The notes below the pieces were generated by a model. It worked only from the letters and a program-made list of their open reading frames with translations. It ran no database searches and was not told the origin of the DNA. Position numbers and translations under genes: made by a program. A DNA stretch of 64,000 nt from contig NC_087065.1 in NCBI RefSeq assembly GCF_963678635.1, forward strand, positions 42,967,430 to 43,031,429. The letters run 5' to 3'. The DNA is from Symsagittifera roscoffensis. Lineage: Eukaryota; Xenacoelomorpha; Acoela; Convolutidae. Positions 13,274 through 25,727 of this stretch are shown here, in pieces; positions within the stretch are counted from its first letter, which is position 1, and each line of letters begins with the position of its first letter.

Positions 13274-14714
13274 ATCAAATTACTGACTCGATTATCTAAC
13301 ATCAGTCCCTTTTAGGAACAGCAAAGTTGTTCTCTCGCACGATTTACTAAACAACACAATAACAACGCACCCAAAAAAGACAACATACCCCAAATAATTG
13401 AAGAACTCATTGCGACTCTTAGACTACTCCAAACATCTATTGCGTCGTTTCCTGTCATTACAAACGTGATCCCTATATATTAAACGATCTTCTAATTTCA
13501 TTAGACTGTTACGTCATCGAAGCAACCAAGCACATTATCAGTGCTTCCGAAAGAATTTGACGAATCGTTAATTGCCGAATACCCAAAACTGCACCAGACT
13601 GCTGACATAGAGTTGAGGACTCTAGCTATTGTGCTGCCTTATTTTACCGACTTTAGTAGAATACAAGCTTTAGTATTCAATAAGCTAGGTCGAGACGGTG
13701 ACAAACAAGTAGAAAGAAGCTATCTGACGTCAACGTATCGTCGCTGTGGTAATGCTTGGTCGAATGTTGCAATTACAAAAAAGATTGTAGAAAACATTTA
13801 TTTAAATTTTGAGAATATACTTCTGCACTTGTAAAAACTGGATCCTCAATCAGGGGCTTTGGCAAATTAAAAACGTTGCCGAATTGAATGCATGAATTTT
13901 TTTCGAACGTATACATTTCTCTGAGTTATGTTAGTAGAAGTTATTGCATCTTATTAGGTAGGCAAGTGGCAATTAAAAGGTGTCGGTGGCAATAAAAACT
14001 AGTTCTTTTCTTTTTGAGCCAAATATCGATATTTCAAATCGAATATCGAAGATTATCGATATATAGGTACTGTATTGATTTCTATTTTTGATTTTGATCT
14101 ACTTCGATATGTAGAAATCCCTGGTTGCAATGAGTTCTCAAGGCGTGATTCAGAACTTTGTTTTGACAATTGCAAAAAGTTTTTCTCAAAAATTACCCTC
14201 GCGAATTCTTACTAATAAGCAAAAACTGAATCGGAACAAAAAAACTTACGAATCTTCCTTGCATTAACGATTCTCACCTATTTTCCCTAAAAAAACCAGC
14301 ATGATTTCTGGAAAAACGTTTTTGTAGTGGTATATGGAAAAGTATTTTTTTGAAATAGATAATTTCAGTGTAGTTATGAAAACAAGGGGAAGCCTTGGTG
14401 GCCCGTCAGACAATATTGAATTGTTGAAAAGTTTGATCACGACGATATCTTCTGGATTACTTATCACTGGATACTGGGTGGTACTACACTCTGGACGGCT
14501 CCTGACTTGCTGTGTTGACCATCCCAATTCCCAATCAGCTGAGTACACTCCCATCTTGTTTAATATTTTATTTTTCTTAGTTTCTATACCTTATGATCAA
14601 AATAGTAGCTGGTAGTTCTCCTTACCATTCAATCAACAAACTTGAACAATCGGAACCAGTTAAGCTTGCTGATCATGTTCATTCTTTCGTGGAGCTAAAT
14701 TTTGACCCTAACAC
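13274..14714 (+). repeat. Array unit 7, S type (1441 bp)
   Basis: Third consecutive S unit. Its right end (about 14500-14714) has the variant used before L units (for example GTTGACCATCC instead of GTTCACCATCC). The last part therefore behaves as the entry into the next higher-order block. Confidence 0.88.
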
Positions 14715-16834
14715 ATCAAATTACTGACTCGATTATCTAATATCAGTCCCTTTTAGGAACTGCAAAGTTGTTCTCTCGCACGATTTTTTAAACAACACAA
14801 AAACAACGCACCCAAAAAAGACAACATAACCCAAACAGTTGAAGAACTCATCGCGACCCTTAGACTACTCCAAACCTCTATTGCGTCGTTTCCTGTCATT
14901 ACAAACGTGATCCCTATATATTAAACGATCTTCTAATTTCATTAGACTGTTACGTCATCGAAACGACCAAGCACATTATCAGTGCTTCCGAAAGAATTGA
15001 GGAATCGTTAATTGCCGAATACCCAAAACTGCACCAGGCTGCTGACATAGAATTGAGGACTCTAGCTATTGTGCTGCATTTTTTTACCTACTTTAGTAGA
15101 ATCTTCAAAGCACGTGGCATGGAGCGTCGAACAGCTGGCGAGAAGCGCGAAGCTAAGCGATGAAAAATCTAAATCGGTACGCAAATCTGAATCCTAAACC
15201 TAAATTTCAACGGGCGTGCTCATTGAGTCTGTGGCTCTGAGCCTCTTCGAAGAGGTGTAAATATAACACCCGAAATTGGGTCAAGTCAGTCTCTGATTCT
15301 TACAGTACATGCTGCGAGAAAACCCTGAAAAATGAAAGCTATTTCGACTGCTTTTGTTCTGGTTGTCAAATGCATCTGATTGAAGACCGCACTGTTCTAA
15401 GTCCAGCCGCGGTCAATTGAGTACCAGCCTTCGGACAAATTGCGCTATTGATATGCAACAAATGCGTTGAAGAAAGTGACCAAGCGTCATCGAAGTGACC
15501 AAGCGCATAAGGAGTGCTTCCAAAAGAATTGACGAATCGTTAATTGCCGAATATCCAAAACTGCACCAGGCTGCTGACATAGAGTTGAAGACTCAACTAT
15601 TGTGCTGCATTATTTTCAAGACTTCTATACAATCTTTAAAACACGTGGCATGGCGTCGAACGGCTGGCGCGAAGCGCGAAGCTAAAAGGGGAAAAATCTA
15701 AACAGGTACGCAAATCTGAGTCCTAAACCTAAATCTCAACAGGCGTGGTCATTGAGTCTCTGGCTCTGAGCTTCTTTGAAGATGGCCAAACATAACACCC
15801 CAAATCGGGTCAAGTCAGTCTCTGATTCTTACAGTACATGTTGCGAGAAAATCCTGAAAATTGAAAGCTGTTTCGACTGCTTTTGTTCTGGTTTTAGATT
15901 GCATCTGATTGTAGACTGCACTGGTCTAAGTGAATCCGCTATCAATTGAGTACCAGCCTGTTGAGGAAAGAATGCGCTATTGATATGCAACAAAAGCGTC
16001 GAAAAAAAACGTCAAGATAAGTTGACCCAAGCCGCCCAAGGAATTACAACCTCAAAAAGAACTTCGAGAAATTCAAATGAAACCCCTGGAAAACGAAGTG
16101 ACTGACCTCAAGAAAACTGTCAAAAACAATCCTTTTAAAAAGTGTCCAAAGCACATCAACGACAAATGATATTGCTATCTGCGAGGAAACTGAAACACTA
16201 CCCTAAACCAAGACAACTGACGAAGGAAGAAGCTGATCTAGAAAACCTTGCCCTCGTCAGAAGAAGGCAACTTATCATCGGCGAATCTGTAGACAGAAAG
16301 GACCTGAGAGTCCGAGATACAACTTTGTACATTTGGAATGGTGAAATGTGGATAAAAGAGAAACTATCCGAATCAAAAGCACCAAATTGACTAACAGCGA
16401 CAATAATTATCCTTGTTTACAATGTCCGAACTATACTTGAGTATCAAAGGCGGACAACCTTCTCCAATACTTTCGCACGCATACATTAGAGGTCACAAAG
16501 GAGCGTTTTGTAGCGAAATCCAGCTTGAAACAAAAAAATTATTATCAATGAGAGAAAATCTATAATCATCTTCAAGAATCATAGCACAACTGCTTTTTCC
16601 ACATCGCTGCTACATATTGGACTTCACTTGAAAGGAGACAATGATTGAAAGACAACTGACTTCAAAAAAAACTGATGATAAAGCATCTGGAAGATAACAA
16701 GAATTTCGTTTTGTTTAATTTAATTTGAAATATTAAATTGTCAATTTATTTTTCTAATAACTTAACATTTTTAATTCAATTATTTTTTTCTGTTTTGTTT
16801 AGGTATTAACCTTCAGCGCATTTATAATTTTTAC

Positions 16835-16873
<39 letters not shown>

Positions 16874-18120
16874 TCTCACTTGTAGGGAGAGGAAAAAGTC
16901 AATCAAAATTCAGTATAACTAACCTAGGTTATGGCTTCTAGAACTGTGTTTCTAGTAAATATGTAGTCAACAGATCTGAGACATACCTATGTAGCCATAT
17001 TTGTTTGTGAATCTAAAGCTAAATACAAATCGTCCGGTTTATAGCCTAAAAGTAGAAACACGTTCGTTGGTTCTTTAATGGATCAAAATTCAACAAGCTA
17101 GGTCGAGGCGGTGACAAACAAGTAGAAAGAAGCTATCTGACGTCATTGTTCGCTGTGGTAATGCTAGGTCGAATGTTGTAATTACAAAAAAGATTGTAGA
17201 AAATAATTAATTAAATTTTGAGAATATATTTCTGCACTTGTAAAAACTGGATTCTCAATCAGGGGCTTTGGCAAATTAAAAACGTTGCCGAAATGAATGC
17301 ATGAATTTTTTTCGAATGTATACATTTCTCTGAGTTTTGTTAGTAGAAGTTAATGCATCTTATTAGGTAGGCAGGTGGCAATAAAAAATGTCGGTGGCAA
17401 TGAAAACTAGTTCTTTCCTTTTTGAGCAAAATATCGATATTTCAAATCAAATATCGAAGATTATCGATATATAGATACTGTATTGATTTCTATTTTCGAT
17501 TCTGATCTAATTCGATATATAGAAATCCCTTGGTTGCAATGAGTTTTCAAGTCGCGTTTCAGTATTTTTTTTTGACAATTGCGAAAATTTTTTCTCAAAA
17601 AATACCCTCGCAAATACTTACTAATAAGTAAAAACTGAACCGGAACAAAAAAATTTACGAATCTTCCTTGCATTAACGATTCTCACCTATTTTCCCTAAA
17701 CAACCAGCATGATTTCTGGAAAAATGTTTTTGTAGTGGTGTATGGAAAAGTATTTTTTCAAATAGATAATTTCAGTGTTAATATGAAAACAAGGGGCAGC
17801 CTTGGTGGCCTAATAGACAATATTGAATAGTTGAAAAGTTTGATCACGAAGATATCTTCTGGATTACTTATCACTGGATACTGGGTGGAACTACATTCTG
17901 CACGGCTCCCGACTTGCTGTGTTCACCATTCCAATTCCCAATCAGCTGCGTAAATTCCAATTTGGTTTATCAATATATTTTCTTAGTCTCTATACCTTAT
18001 GATCAAAATAGTAGCTGCTAGTTCTCCTTACCATTTCATCAACAAATTTGAACAATCGAAACAAGTGAAAGTTGCTGATCATGTTCAATGTTTCGCGGAC
18101 CTGAACCTTGACCCTAACAC
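14715..18120 (+). repeat. Array unit 8, L type (3406 bp)
   Basis: Start of the second higher-order block, co-linear with unit 1 (3395 bp). Two ORF1-middle copies, the ORF1 tail, an ORF2 stub, the longest CT tract of the window (16836-16878) and the TATCG/CGATA cluster (about 17440-17530). Confidence 0.85.
16142..16390 (+). pseudogene. ORF1 C-terminal relic, copy 3
   Basis: Same GTG-opened, ATG-less frame behind an in-frame TAA as at 1428. It keeps His where copies 2, 4, 5 and 6 have Asn, so it groups with copy 1, in agreement with the higher-order period. Confidence 0.6.
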
Positions 18121-19562
18121 ATCAAATTACTGACTCGATTATCTAACATCAGTCCCTTTTAGGAACAGCAAAGTTGTTCTCTCGCACGATTTACTAAACA
18201 ACACAATAACAACGCACCCAAAAAAGACAACATACCCCCAAACAATTGAAGAACTCATTGCGACTCTTGAACTATTCCAAATCTCTATTGCATCGTTACA
18301 TGTCATTGCAAACGTGCTCCCTATATGTTCAACGATCTTCTTATTTCATTAGACTGTTACGTCATCGAAGCAACCAAGCACATTATCAGTGCTTCCGAAA
18401 GAATTTGACGAATCGTTAATTGCCGAATACCCAAAACTGCACCAGACTGCTGACATAGAGTTGAGGACTCTAGCTATTGTGCTGCCTTATTTTACCGACT
18501 TTAGTAGAATACAAGCTTTAGTATTCAATAAGCTAGGTCGAGACGGTGACAAACAAGTAGAAAGAAGCTATCTGACGTCAACGTATCGTCGCTGTGGTAA
18601 TGCTTGGTCGAATGTTGCAATTACAAAAAAGATTGTGTAAAATATTTATTTAAATTTTGAGTATATACTTCTGCACTTGTAAAAACTGGATTCTCAATCA
18701 GGGGCTTTGGCAAATTAAAAACGTTGCCGAATTGAATGCATGAATTATGTTCGAATGTATGCATTTCTCTGAGTTATGTTAGTAGAAGTTATTGCATCTT
18801 ATTAGGTAGGCAGGTGGCAATAAAAAGGTGTCGGTGGCAAAAAAAACGAGTTCTTTTCTTTTTGAGCCAAATATCGATATTTCAAATCGAATATCGAAGA
18901 TTATCGATATATAGATACTGTATTGATTTCTATTTTTGATTTTGATCTACTTCGATATATAGAAATCCCTGGTTGCAATGAGTTCTCAAGGCGTGTTTCA
19001 GAACTTTGTTTTGACAATTGCAAAAAGTTTTTCTCAAAAATTACCCTCGCGAATTTTTTCTAATAAGTAAAAACTGAATCGGAACAAAAAGCTTACGAAT
19101 CTTCCTTGCATTAACGATTCTCACCTATTTTCCCTAAAAAAAACCAGCATGATTTCTGGAAAAATGTTTTTGTAGTGGTATATGGAAAAGTATTTTTTTG
19201 AAATAGATAATTTCAGTGTAGTTATGAATACAAGGGGAAGCCTTGGTGGCCCGTCAGACAATATTGAATTGTTGAAAAGTTTGATCACGACGATATCTTC
19301 TGGATTACTTATCACTGGATACTGGGTGGTACTACACTCTGGACGGCTCCTGACTTGCTGTGTTGACCATCCCAATTCCCAATCAGCTGAGTACACTCCC
19401 ATCTTGTTTAATATTTTATTTTTCTTAGTTTCTATACCTTATGATCAAAATAGTAGCTGCTAGTTCTCCTTACCATTCAATCAACAAACTTGAACAATCG
19501 GAACCAGTTAAGCTTGCTGGTCATGTTCACTCTTTCGTGGAGCTAAATCTTGACCCTAACAC
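18121..19562 (+). repeat. Array unit 9, S type (1442 bp)
   Basis: Co-linear with unit 2 in the first block, including the shortened frame ending in AAGATTGTGTAA (unit 2 has a comparable early stop one codon away). Confidence 0.85.
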
Positions 19563-20464
19563 ATCAAATTACTGACTCGATTATCTAATATCAGTCCCTT
19601 TTAGGAACTGCAAAGTTGTTCTCTCGCACGATTTTTTAAACAACACAAAAACAACGCACCCAAAAAAGACAACATAACCCAAACAGTTGAAGAACTCATC
19701 GCGACCCTTAGACTACTCCAAACTTCTATTGCGTCGTTTCCTGTCATTACAAACGTGATCCCTATATATTAAACGATCTTCTAATTTCATTAGACTGTTA
19801 CGTCATCGAAACGACCAAGCACATTATCAGTGCTTCCGAAAGAATTGAGGAATCGTTAATTGCCGAATACCCAAAACTGCACCAGGCTGCTGACATAGAG
19901 TTGAGGACTCTAGCTATTGTGCTGCATTTTTTTTTTTACCTACTTTAGTAGAATCTTCAAAGCACGTGGCATGGAGCGTCGAACAGCTGGCGAGAAGCGC
20001 GAAGCTAAGCGATGAAAAATCTAAATTGGTACGCAAATCTGAATCCTAAACCTAAATCTCAACAGGCGTGGTCATTGAGTCTCTGGCTCTGAGCCTCTTT
20101 GAAGATGGCCAAACATAACACCCCAAATTGGGTCAAGTCAGTCTCTGATTCTTACAGTACATGCTGCGAGAAAATCCTGAAAATTGAAAGCTGTTTCGAC
20201 TGCTTTTGTTCTGGTTTTAGAATGCATCTGATTGTAGACTGCACTGGTCTAAGTGAATCCGCTATCAATTGAGTACCAGCTTGTTGAGGAAAGAATGCGC
20301 TATTGATATGCAACAAAAGCGTCGAAAAAAAACGTCAAGATAAGTTGACCCAAGCCGCCCAAGAAATTACAACCTCAAAAAGAACTGCGAGAAATTCAAA
20401 TGAAACCCCTGGAAAACGAAGTGACTGACCTCAAGAAAACTGTCAAAAACAATCCTTTTGAAAA

Positions 20465-20713
20465 GTGTCCAAAGCACATCAACGACAAATGATATTGCTA
20501 TCTGCGAGGAAACTGAAAAACTACCCTAAACCAAGACAACTGACAAAGGAAGAAGCTGATCTAGAAAACCTTGCCCTCGTCAGAAGAAGGCAACTTATCA
20601 TCGGCGAATCTGTAGACAGAAAGGACCTGAGAGTCCGAGATACAACTTTGTACATTTGGAATGGTGAAATGTGGATAAAAGAGAAACTATCCGAATCAAA
20701 AGCACCAAATTGA
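20465..20713 (+). pseudogene. ORF1 C-terminal relic, copy 4
   Basis: Translation identical to copies 2 and 6. Same frame break at its left end. Confidence 0.6.
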
Positions 20714-20743
20714 CTAACAGCGACAATAATTATCCTTGTTTAC

Positions 20744-21212
20744 AATGTCAGAACTATACTTGAGTATCAAAGGCGGACAACCTTCTCCAATACTGTCCAA
20801 GTAAAAAACGCTTATCAAGTCATCTGCCTAACTGAAACCTGGTAGAAAGGAAGAATCGGCGACACTGCACTTTTTCTGACAAACTAAGTTATTCACCAAA
20901 ATGACGGATCGAGTGATAAAGGTTTTGGCAAAACATGATGGCGTACTTATAGTAGTAAAAAGAAACATTCCATGTGGCCAAATCATTTCCTCATTTCAAG
21001 ACTATGTTATCATCCGCATATCCCTGAACAAGCCGAAATTAATATGCTTCATCTACAGCGCTGCTTCGAACAGTTCCTACACATGGGATATCTCAGATCT
21101 AGTCGAATTCCCAAAATTCATGAGGCGTGAGCAATTTGAACAACGTGCTATTTGTTCGTCATGGGTTGAAGATATAATTTTTAAATGTACACACTGGCCG
21201 TCAATAACTTGA
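20744..21212 (+). pseudogene. ORF2 endonuclease relic, copy 2
   Basis: As at 6546, but the second Trp codon after LTETW has become TAG (TGGTAG), adding a further stop. The copy at 33450 has the same change. The frame shift before the GVLI stretch is shared with both other copies. Confidence 0.75.
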
Positions 21213-22264
21213 ACTTCTCTAGATGAGCAGTCAATTCTCGACAAACTCTGAGAGTCAAACGTCCAACATTTAATTAAAACCCTTGATGGAAACTCACTAG
21301 ACGTTCTCCTTAAAAACAAAACGCATTTTGTCACAAGCGTAAAACTTGACAATCGTCTGAGAAGTCTAAATGGGTGAAAAGCGATTCCTCCAACCTCATG
21401 GAGTTTGTTAGAAACGCAGGTGAACTGAGCTTTTTTCCTAGCCTGAAGCATATCATCATGTCTTATTAAAAGGCAAGAAAACCCGAATTAGAGGTAAATC
21501 TTCAATTTATTCGCACGCATACATTAGAGGTCACAAAAGAGCGTTTTGTGGCGAAATCCAGTTTGAAACAAAAAATTTATTATTATCAATGAGAGAAAAT
21601 CTAAGATCATCTTCAAGAATCATAGCACAACTGCTTTTTCCATATCGCTGCTACATAATGGACTTCACTTGAAAGGAGACAATGATTGAAAGACCACTGA
21701 CATCAAAAAAAAATTGATGATAAAGCATCTGGAAGATAACAAGAATTTCGTTTTGTTTAATTTAATTTGAAATATTAAATTGTCAATTTATTTTTCTAAT
21801 AACTTAACATTTTTAATTCAATTATTTTTTTCTGTTTTGTTCAGATATTAACCTTCAGCGCATTTATGAATTTTAGGTCTCTCTCTCTCTCTCTCAGTGT
21901 AAATATGAATAATCTCAGTGTAAATATGAATACAAGGGGCAGCCTTGGCGGCCCAATAGTCAATATTGAAGTGTTGGAAAGTTTGATCACGACGATATCT
22001 TCTGGATTAATTATCACTGGATACTGGGTGAAACTACACTCTAGACGGCTCCCGGCTTGCTGTGTTTACCATCCCAATTCCCAATCAGCTGAGTACATTT
22101 CAATTTTGTGTATTAATTTATTTTTCTTAGTTTCTATTTCTTATGATCAAAATAGTACCTGCCTGTTCTCTTTACCATTCTATCAACATACTTGAACAAT
22201 CGAAACAAGTTAAGCTTGCTGATCAACTTCACTCTTTTGCTTGCCTAAATCTTGACCCTAACAC

Positions 22265-24285
22265 ATCAAATTAATGACTCGATTATCTAACACTAGTCCC
22301 TCCTAGGAACTGCAAAGTTGTTCTCTCGCACGATTTATTAAACAAAACAATAACAACGCACCCAAAAAAAGATAACATACCCCAAACATTTGAAGACTTC
22401 ATCGTGACCCTTAAACTATTCCAAACTTCTTTTGCGTCGTTACCTGTCATTGCATTTGGAAACACTTCTTTAATGACTTTTTATTAGTCAATTTGATTAC
22501 TCGTCCTTATTTTTGTATAATTTTACTGAATTGCCCATAAGTTTGTTAGAAACGCAGGTGAACTGAGCTTTTTTCCTAGCCTGAAGCATATCATCGTGTC
22601 TTATTAAAAGGCAAGAAAACCCGAATTAGAGGTAAATCTTCAATTTATTCGCACGCATACTTTAGAGGTCACAAAGGAGCGTTTTGTGGCGAAATCCAGC
22701 TTGAAACAAAAAAATTATTATCAATGAGAGAAAATCTATGATCATCTTCAAGAATCATAGCACAACTGCTTTTTCCATATCGCTGCTACATAATGGACTT
22801 CACTTGAAAGGAGACATTGATTGAAAGACCACTGACTTCAAAAAAAACTGATGATAAAGCATCTGGAAGATAACAAGAATTTCGTTTGTTTAATTTAATT
22901 TGAAATATTAAATTGTCAATTTATTTTTCTAATAACTTAACATTTTTAATTCAATTATTTTTTTCTGTTTTGTTTAGGTATTAAAATTCAGCGCATTTAT
23001 GAATTTTACGTTTCTCTCTCTCTCTCTCTCTCTCCCTCTCTCACTTGTAGGGAGAGGAAAAAGTCAATCAGTATTCAGTATAACTAACCTAGGTTATGGC
23101 TTTTAGAACTGTGTTTCTAGTAAATATGTAGTCAACAGATCTGAGACATACCTATGTAGCCATATTTGCTTGTGAATCTAAAGCTAAATACAAATCGTCC
23201 GGTTTATAGCCTAAAATCAGAAACACGTTCGTTGGTTCTTTAATGGATCAAAATTCAACAAGCTAGGTAGAGGCGGTGACAAACAAGTAGAAAGAAGCTA
23301 TCTGACGTCATTGTTCGCTGTGGTAATGCTAGGTCGAATGTTGTAATTACAAAAAAGATTGTAGAAAATAATTAATTAAATTTTGAGAATATATTTCTGC
23401 ACTTGTAAAAACTGTATTCTCAATCAGGGACTTTGGCAAATTGAAAACGTTGCCGAATTGAATGCATGAATTTTGTTCGAATGTATGTATTTTTCTGAGT
23501 TTTGTTAGTAGACGTTATTGCATCTTATTAGGTAGACAGGTGGCAATAAAAAGTGTCGGAGGCAATGAAAACTAGTTCTTTCCTTTTTGAGCAAAATATC
23601 GATATTTCAAATCAAATATCGAAGATTATCGATATATAGATACTGAATTGATTTCTATTTTCGATTCTGATCTAATTCGATATATAGAAATCTCTTGGTT
23701 GCAATGAGTTTTCAAGTCGCGTTTCAGTACTTTTTTTTGACAATTGCGAAAATTTTTTCTCAAAAAATACCCTCGCAAATACTTACTAATAAGTAAAAAC
23801 TGAATCGGAACAAAAAAATTTACGAATCTTCCTTGCATTAACGATTCTCATCTATTTTCCCTAAAAAACCAGCATGATTTCTGGAAAAATGTTTTTGTAG
23901 TGGTGTATGGAAAAGTATTTTTTCAAATAGATAATTTCAGTGTTAATATGAAAACAAGGGGCAGCCTTGGTGGCCTAATAGACAATATTGAATTGTTGAA
24001 AAGTTTGATCACGAAGATATCTTCTGGATTACTTATCACTGGATACTGGGTGGAACTATATTCTGGACGGCTCCCGACTTGCTGTGTTCACCATCCCAAT
24101 TCCCAATCAGCTGCGTAAATTCCAATTTGGTTTATCAATATATTTTCTTAGTCTCTATACCTTATGATCAAAATAGTAGCTGCTAGTTCTCCTTACCATT
24201 TCATCAACAAATTTGAACAATCGAAACAAGTGAAAGTTGCTGATCATGTTCAATGTTTTGCGGACCTGAACCTTGACCCTAACAC
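22265..24285 (+). repeat. Array unit 11, M type (2021 bp)
   Basis: Co-linear with unit 4 (2025 bp), with the same internal jump after the ORF1 N-terminus. CT tract at 23012-23042; TATCG/CGATA cluster from about 23598. Confidence 0.82.
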
Positions 24286-25727
24286 ATCAAATTACTGACT
24301 CGATTATCTAACATCAGTCCCTTTTAGGAACAGCAAAGTTGTTCTCTCGCACGATTTACTAAACAACACAATAACAACGCACCCAAAAAAGACAACATAC
24401 CCCAAGTAATTGAAGAAATCATTGCGACTCTTAAACTATTCCAAATCTCTATTGCATCGTTACATGTCATTGCAAACGTGCTCCCTATATGTTCAACGAT
24501 CTTCTTATTTCATTAGACTGTTACGTCATCGAAGCAACCAAGCACATTATCAGTGCTTCCGAAAGAATTTGACGAATCGTTAATTGCCGAATACCCAAAA
24601 CTGCACCAGACTGCTGACATAGAGTTGAGGACTCTAGCTATTGTGCTGCCTTATTTTACCGACTTTAGTAGAATACAAGCTTTAGTATTCAATAAGCTAG
24701 GTCGAGACGGTGACAAACAAGTAGAAAGAAGCTATCTGACGTCAACGTATCGTCGCTGTGGTAATGCTTGGTCGAATGTTGCAATTACAAAAAAGATTGT
24801 AGAAAACATTTATTTAAATTTTGAGAATATACTTCTGCACTTGTAAAAACTGGATTCTCAATCAGGGGCTTTGGCAAATTAAAAACGTTGCCGAATTGAA
24901 TGCATGAATTTTTTTCGAATGTATACATTTCTCTGAGTTATGTTAGTAGAAGTTATTGCATTTTATTAGGTAGGCAGGTGGCAATAAAAAGGTGTCGGTG
25001 GCAATAAAAACTAGTTCTTTTCTTTTTGAGCCAAATATCGATATTTCAAATCGAATATCGAAGATTATCGATATATAGGTACTGTATTGATTTCTATTTT
25101 TGATTTTGATCTACTTCGATATGTAGAAATCCCTGGTTGCAATGAGTTCTCAAGGCGTGATTCAGAACTTTGTTTTGACAATTGCGAAAAGTTTTTTTCA
25201 AAAATTACCCTCGCGAATTCTTACTAATAAGCAAAAACTGAATCGGAACAAAAAAACTTACGAATCTTCCTTGCATTAACGATTCTCACCTATTTTCCCT
25301 AAAAAAAACCAGCATGATTTCTGGAAAAATGTTTTTGTAGTGGTATATGGAAAAGTATTTTTTTGAAATAGATAATTTCAGTGTAGTTATGAATACAAGG
25401 GGAAGTATTGGTGGCCCGTCAGACAATATTGAATTGTTGAAAAGTTTGATCACGACGATATCTTCTGGATTACTTATCACTGGATACTGGGTGGTACTAC
25501 ACTCTGGACGGCTCCTGACTTGCTGTGTTGACCATCCCAATTCCCAATCAGCTGAGTACACTCCCATCTTGTTTAATATTTTATTTTTCTTAGTTTCTAT
25601 ACCTTATGATCAAAATAGTAGCTGCTAGTTCTCCTTACCATTCAATCAACAAACTTGAACAATCGGAACCAGTTAAGCTTGCTGATCATGTTCACTCTTT
25701 CGTGGAGCTAAATCTTGACCCTAACAC
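24286..25727 (+). repeat. Array unit 12, S type (1442 bp)
   Basis: Corresponds to the three S units of block 1, but here there is only one. Its right end carries the same pre-L variant as unit 7. Confidence 0.85.

Larger units (their letters stand above)
19563..22264 (+). repeat. Array unit 10, LEN type, internally deleted (2702 bp)
   Basis: Corresponds to unit 3 but is about 830 bp shorter through two losses. The two ORF1-middle copies have fused into one near 20040-20060, with first-copy sequence on the left and second-copy sequence on the right. About 340 bp after the endonuclease stub are missing at about 21401. The first loss is what unequal recombination between the 540-bp duplicates would produce. 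CT tract at 21878-21895. Confidence 0.85.
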
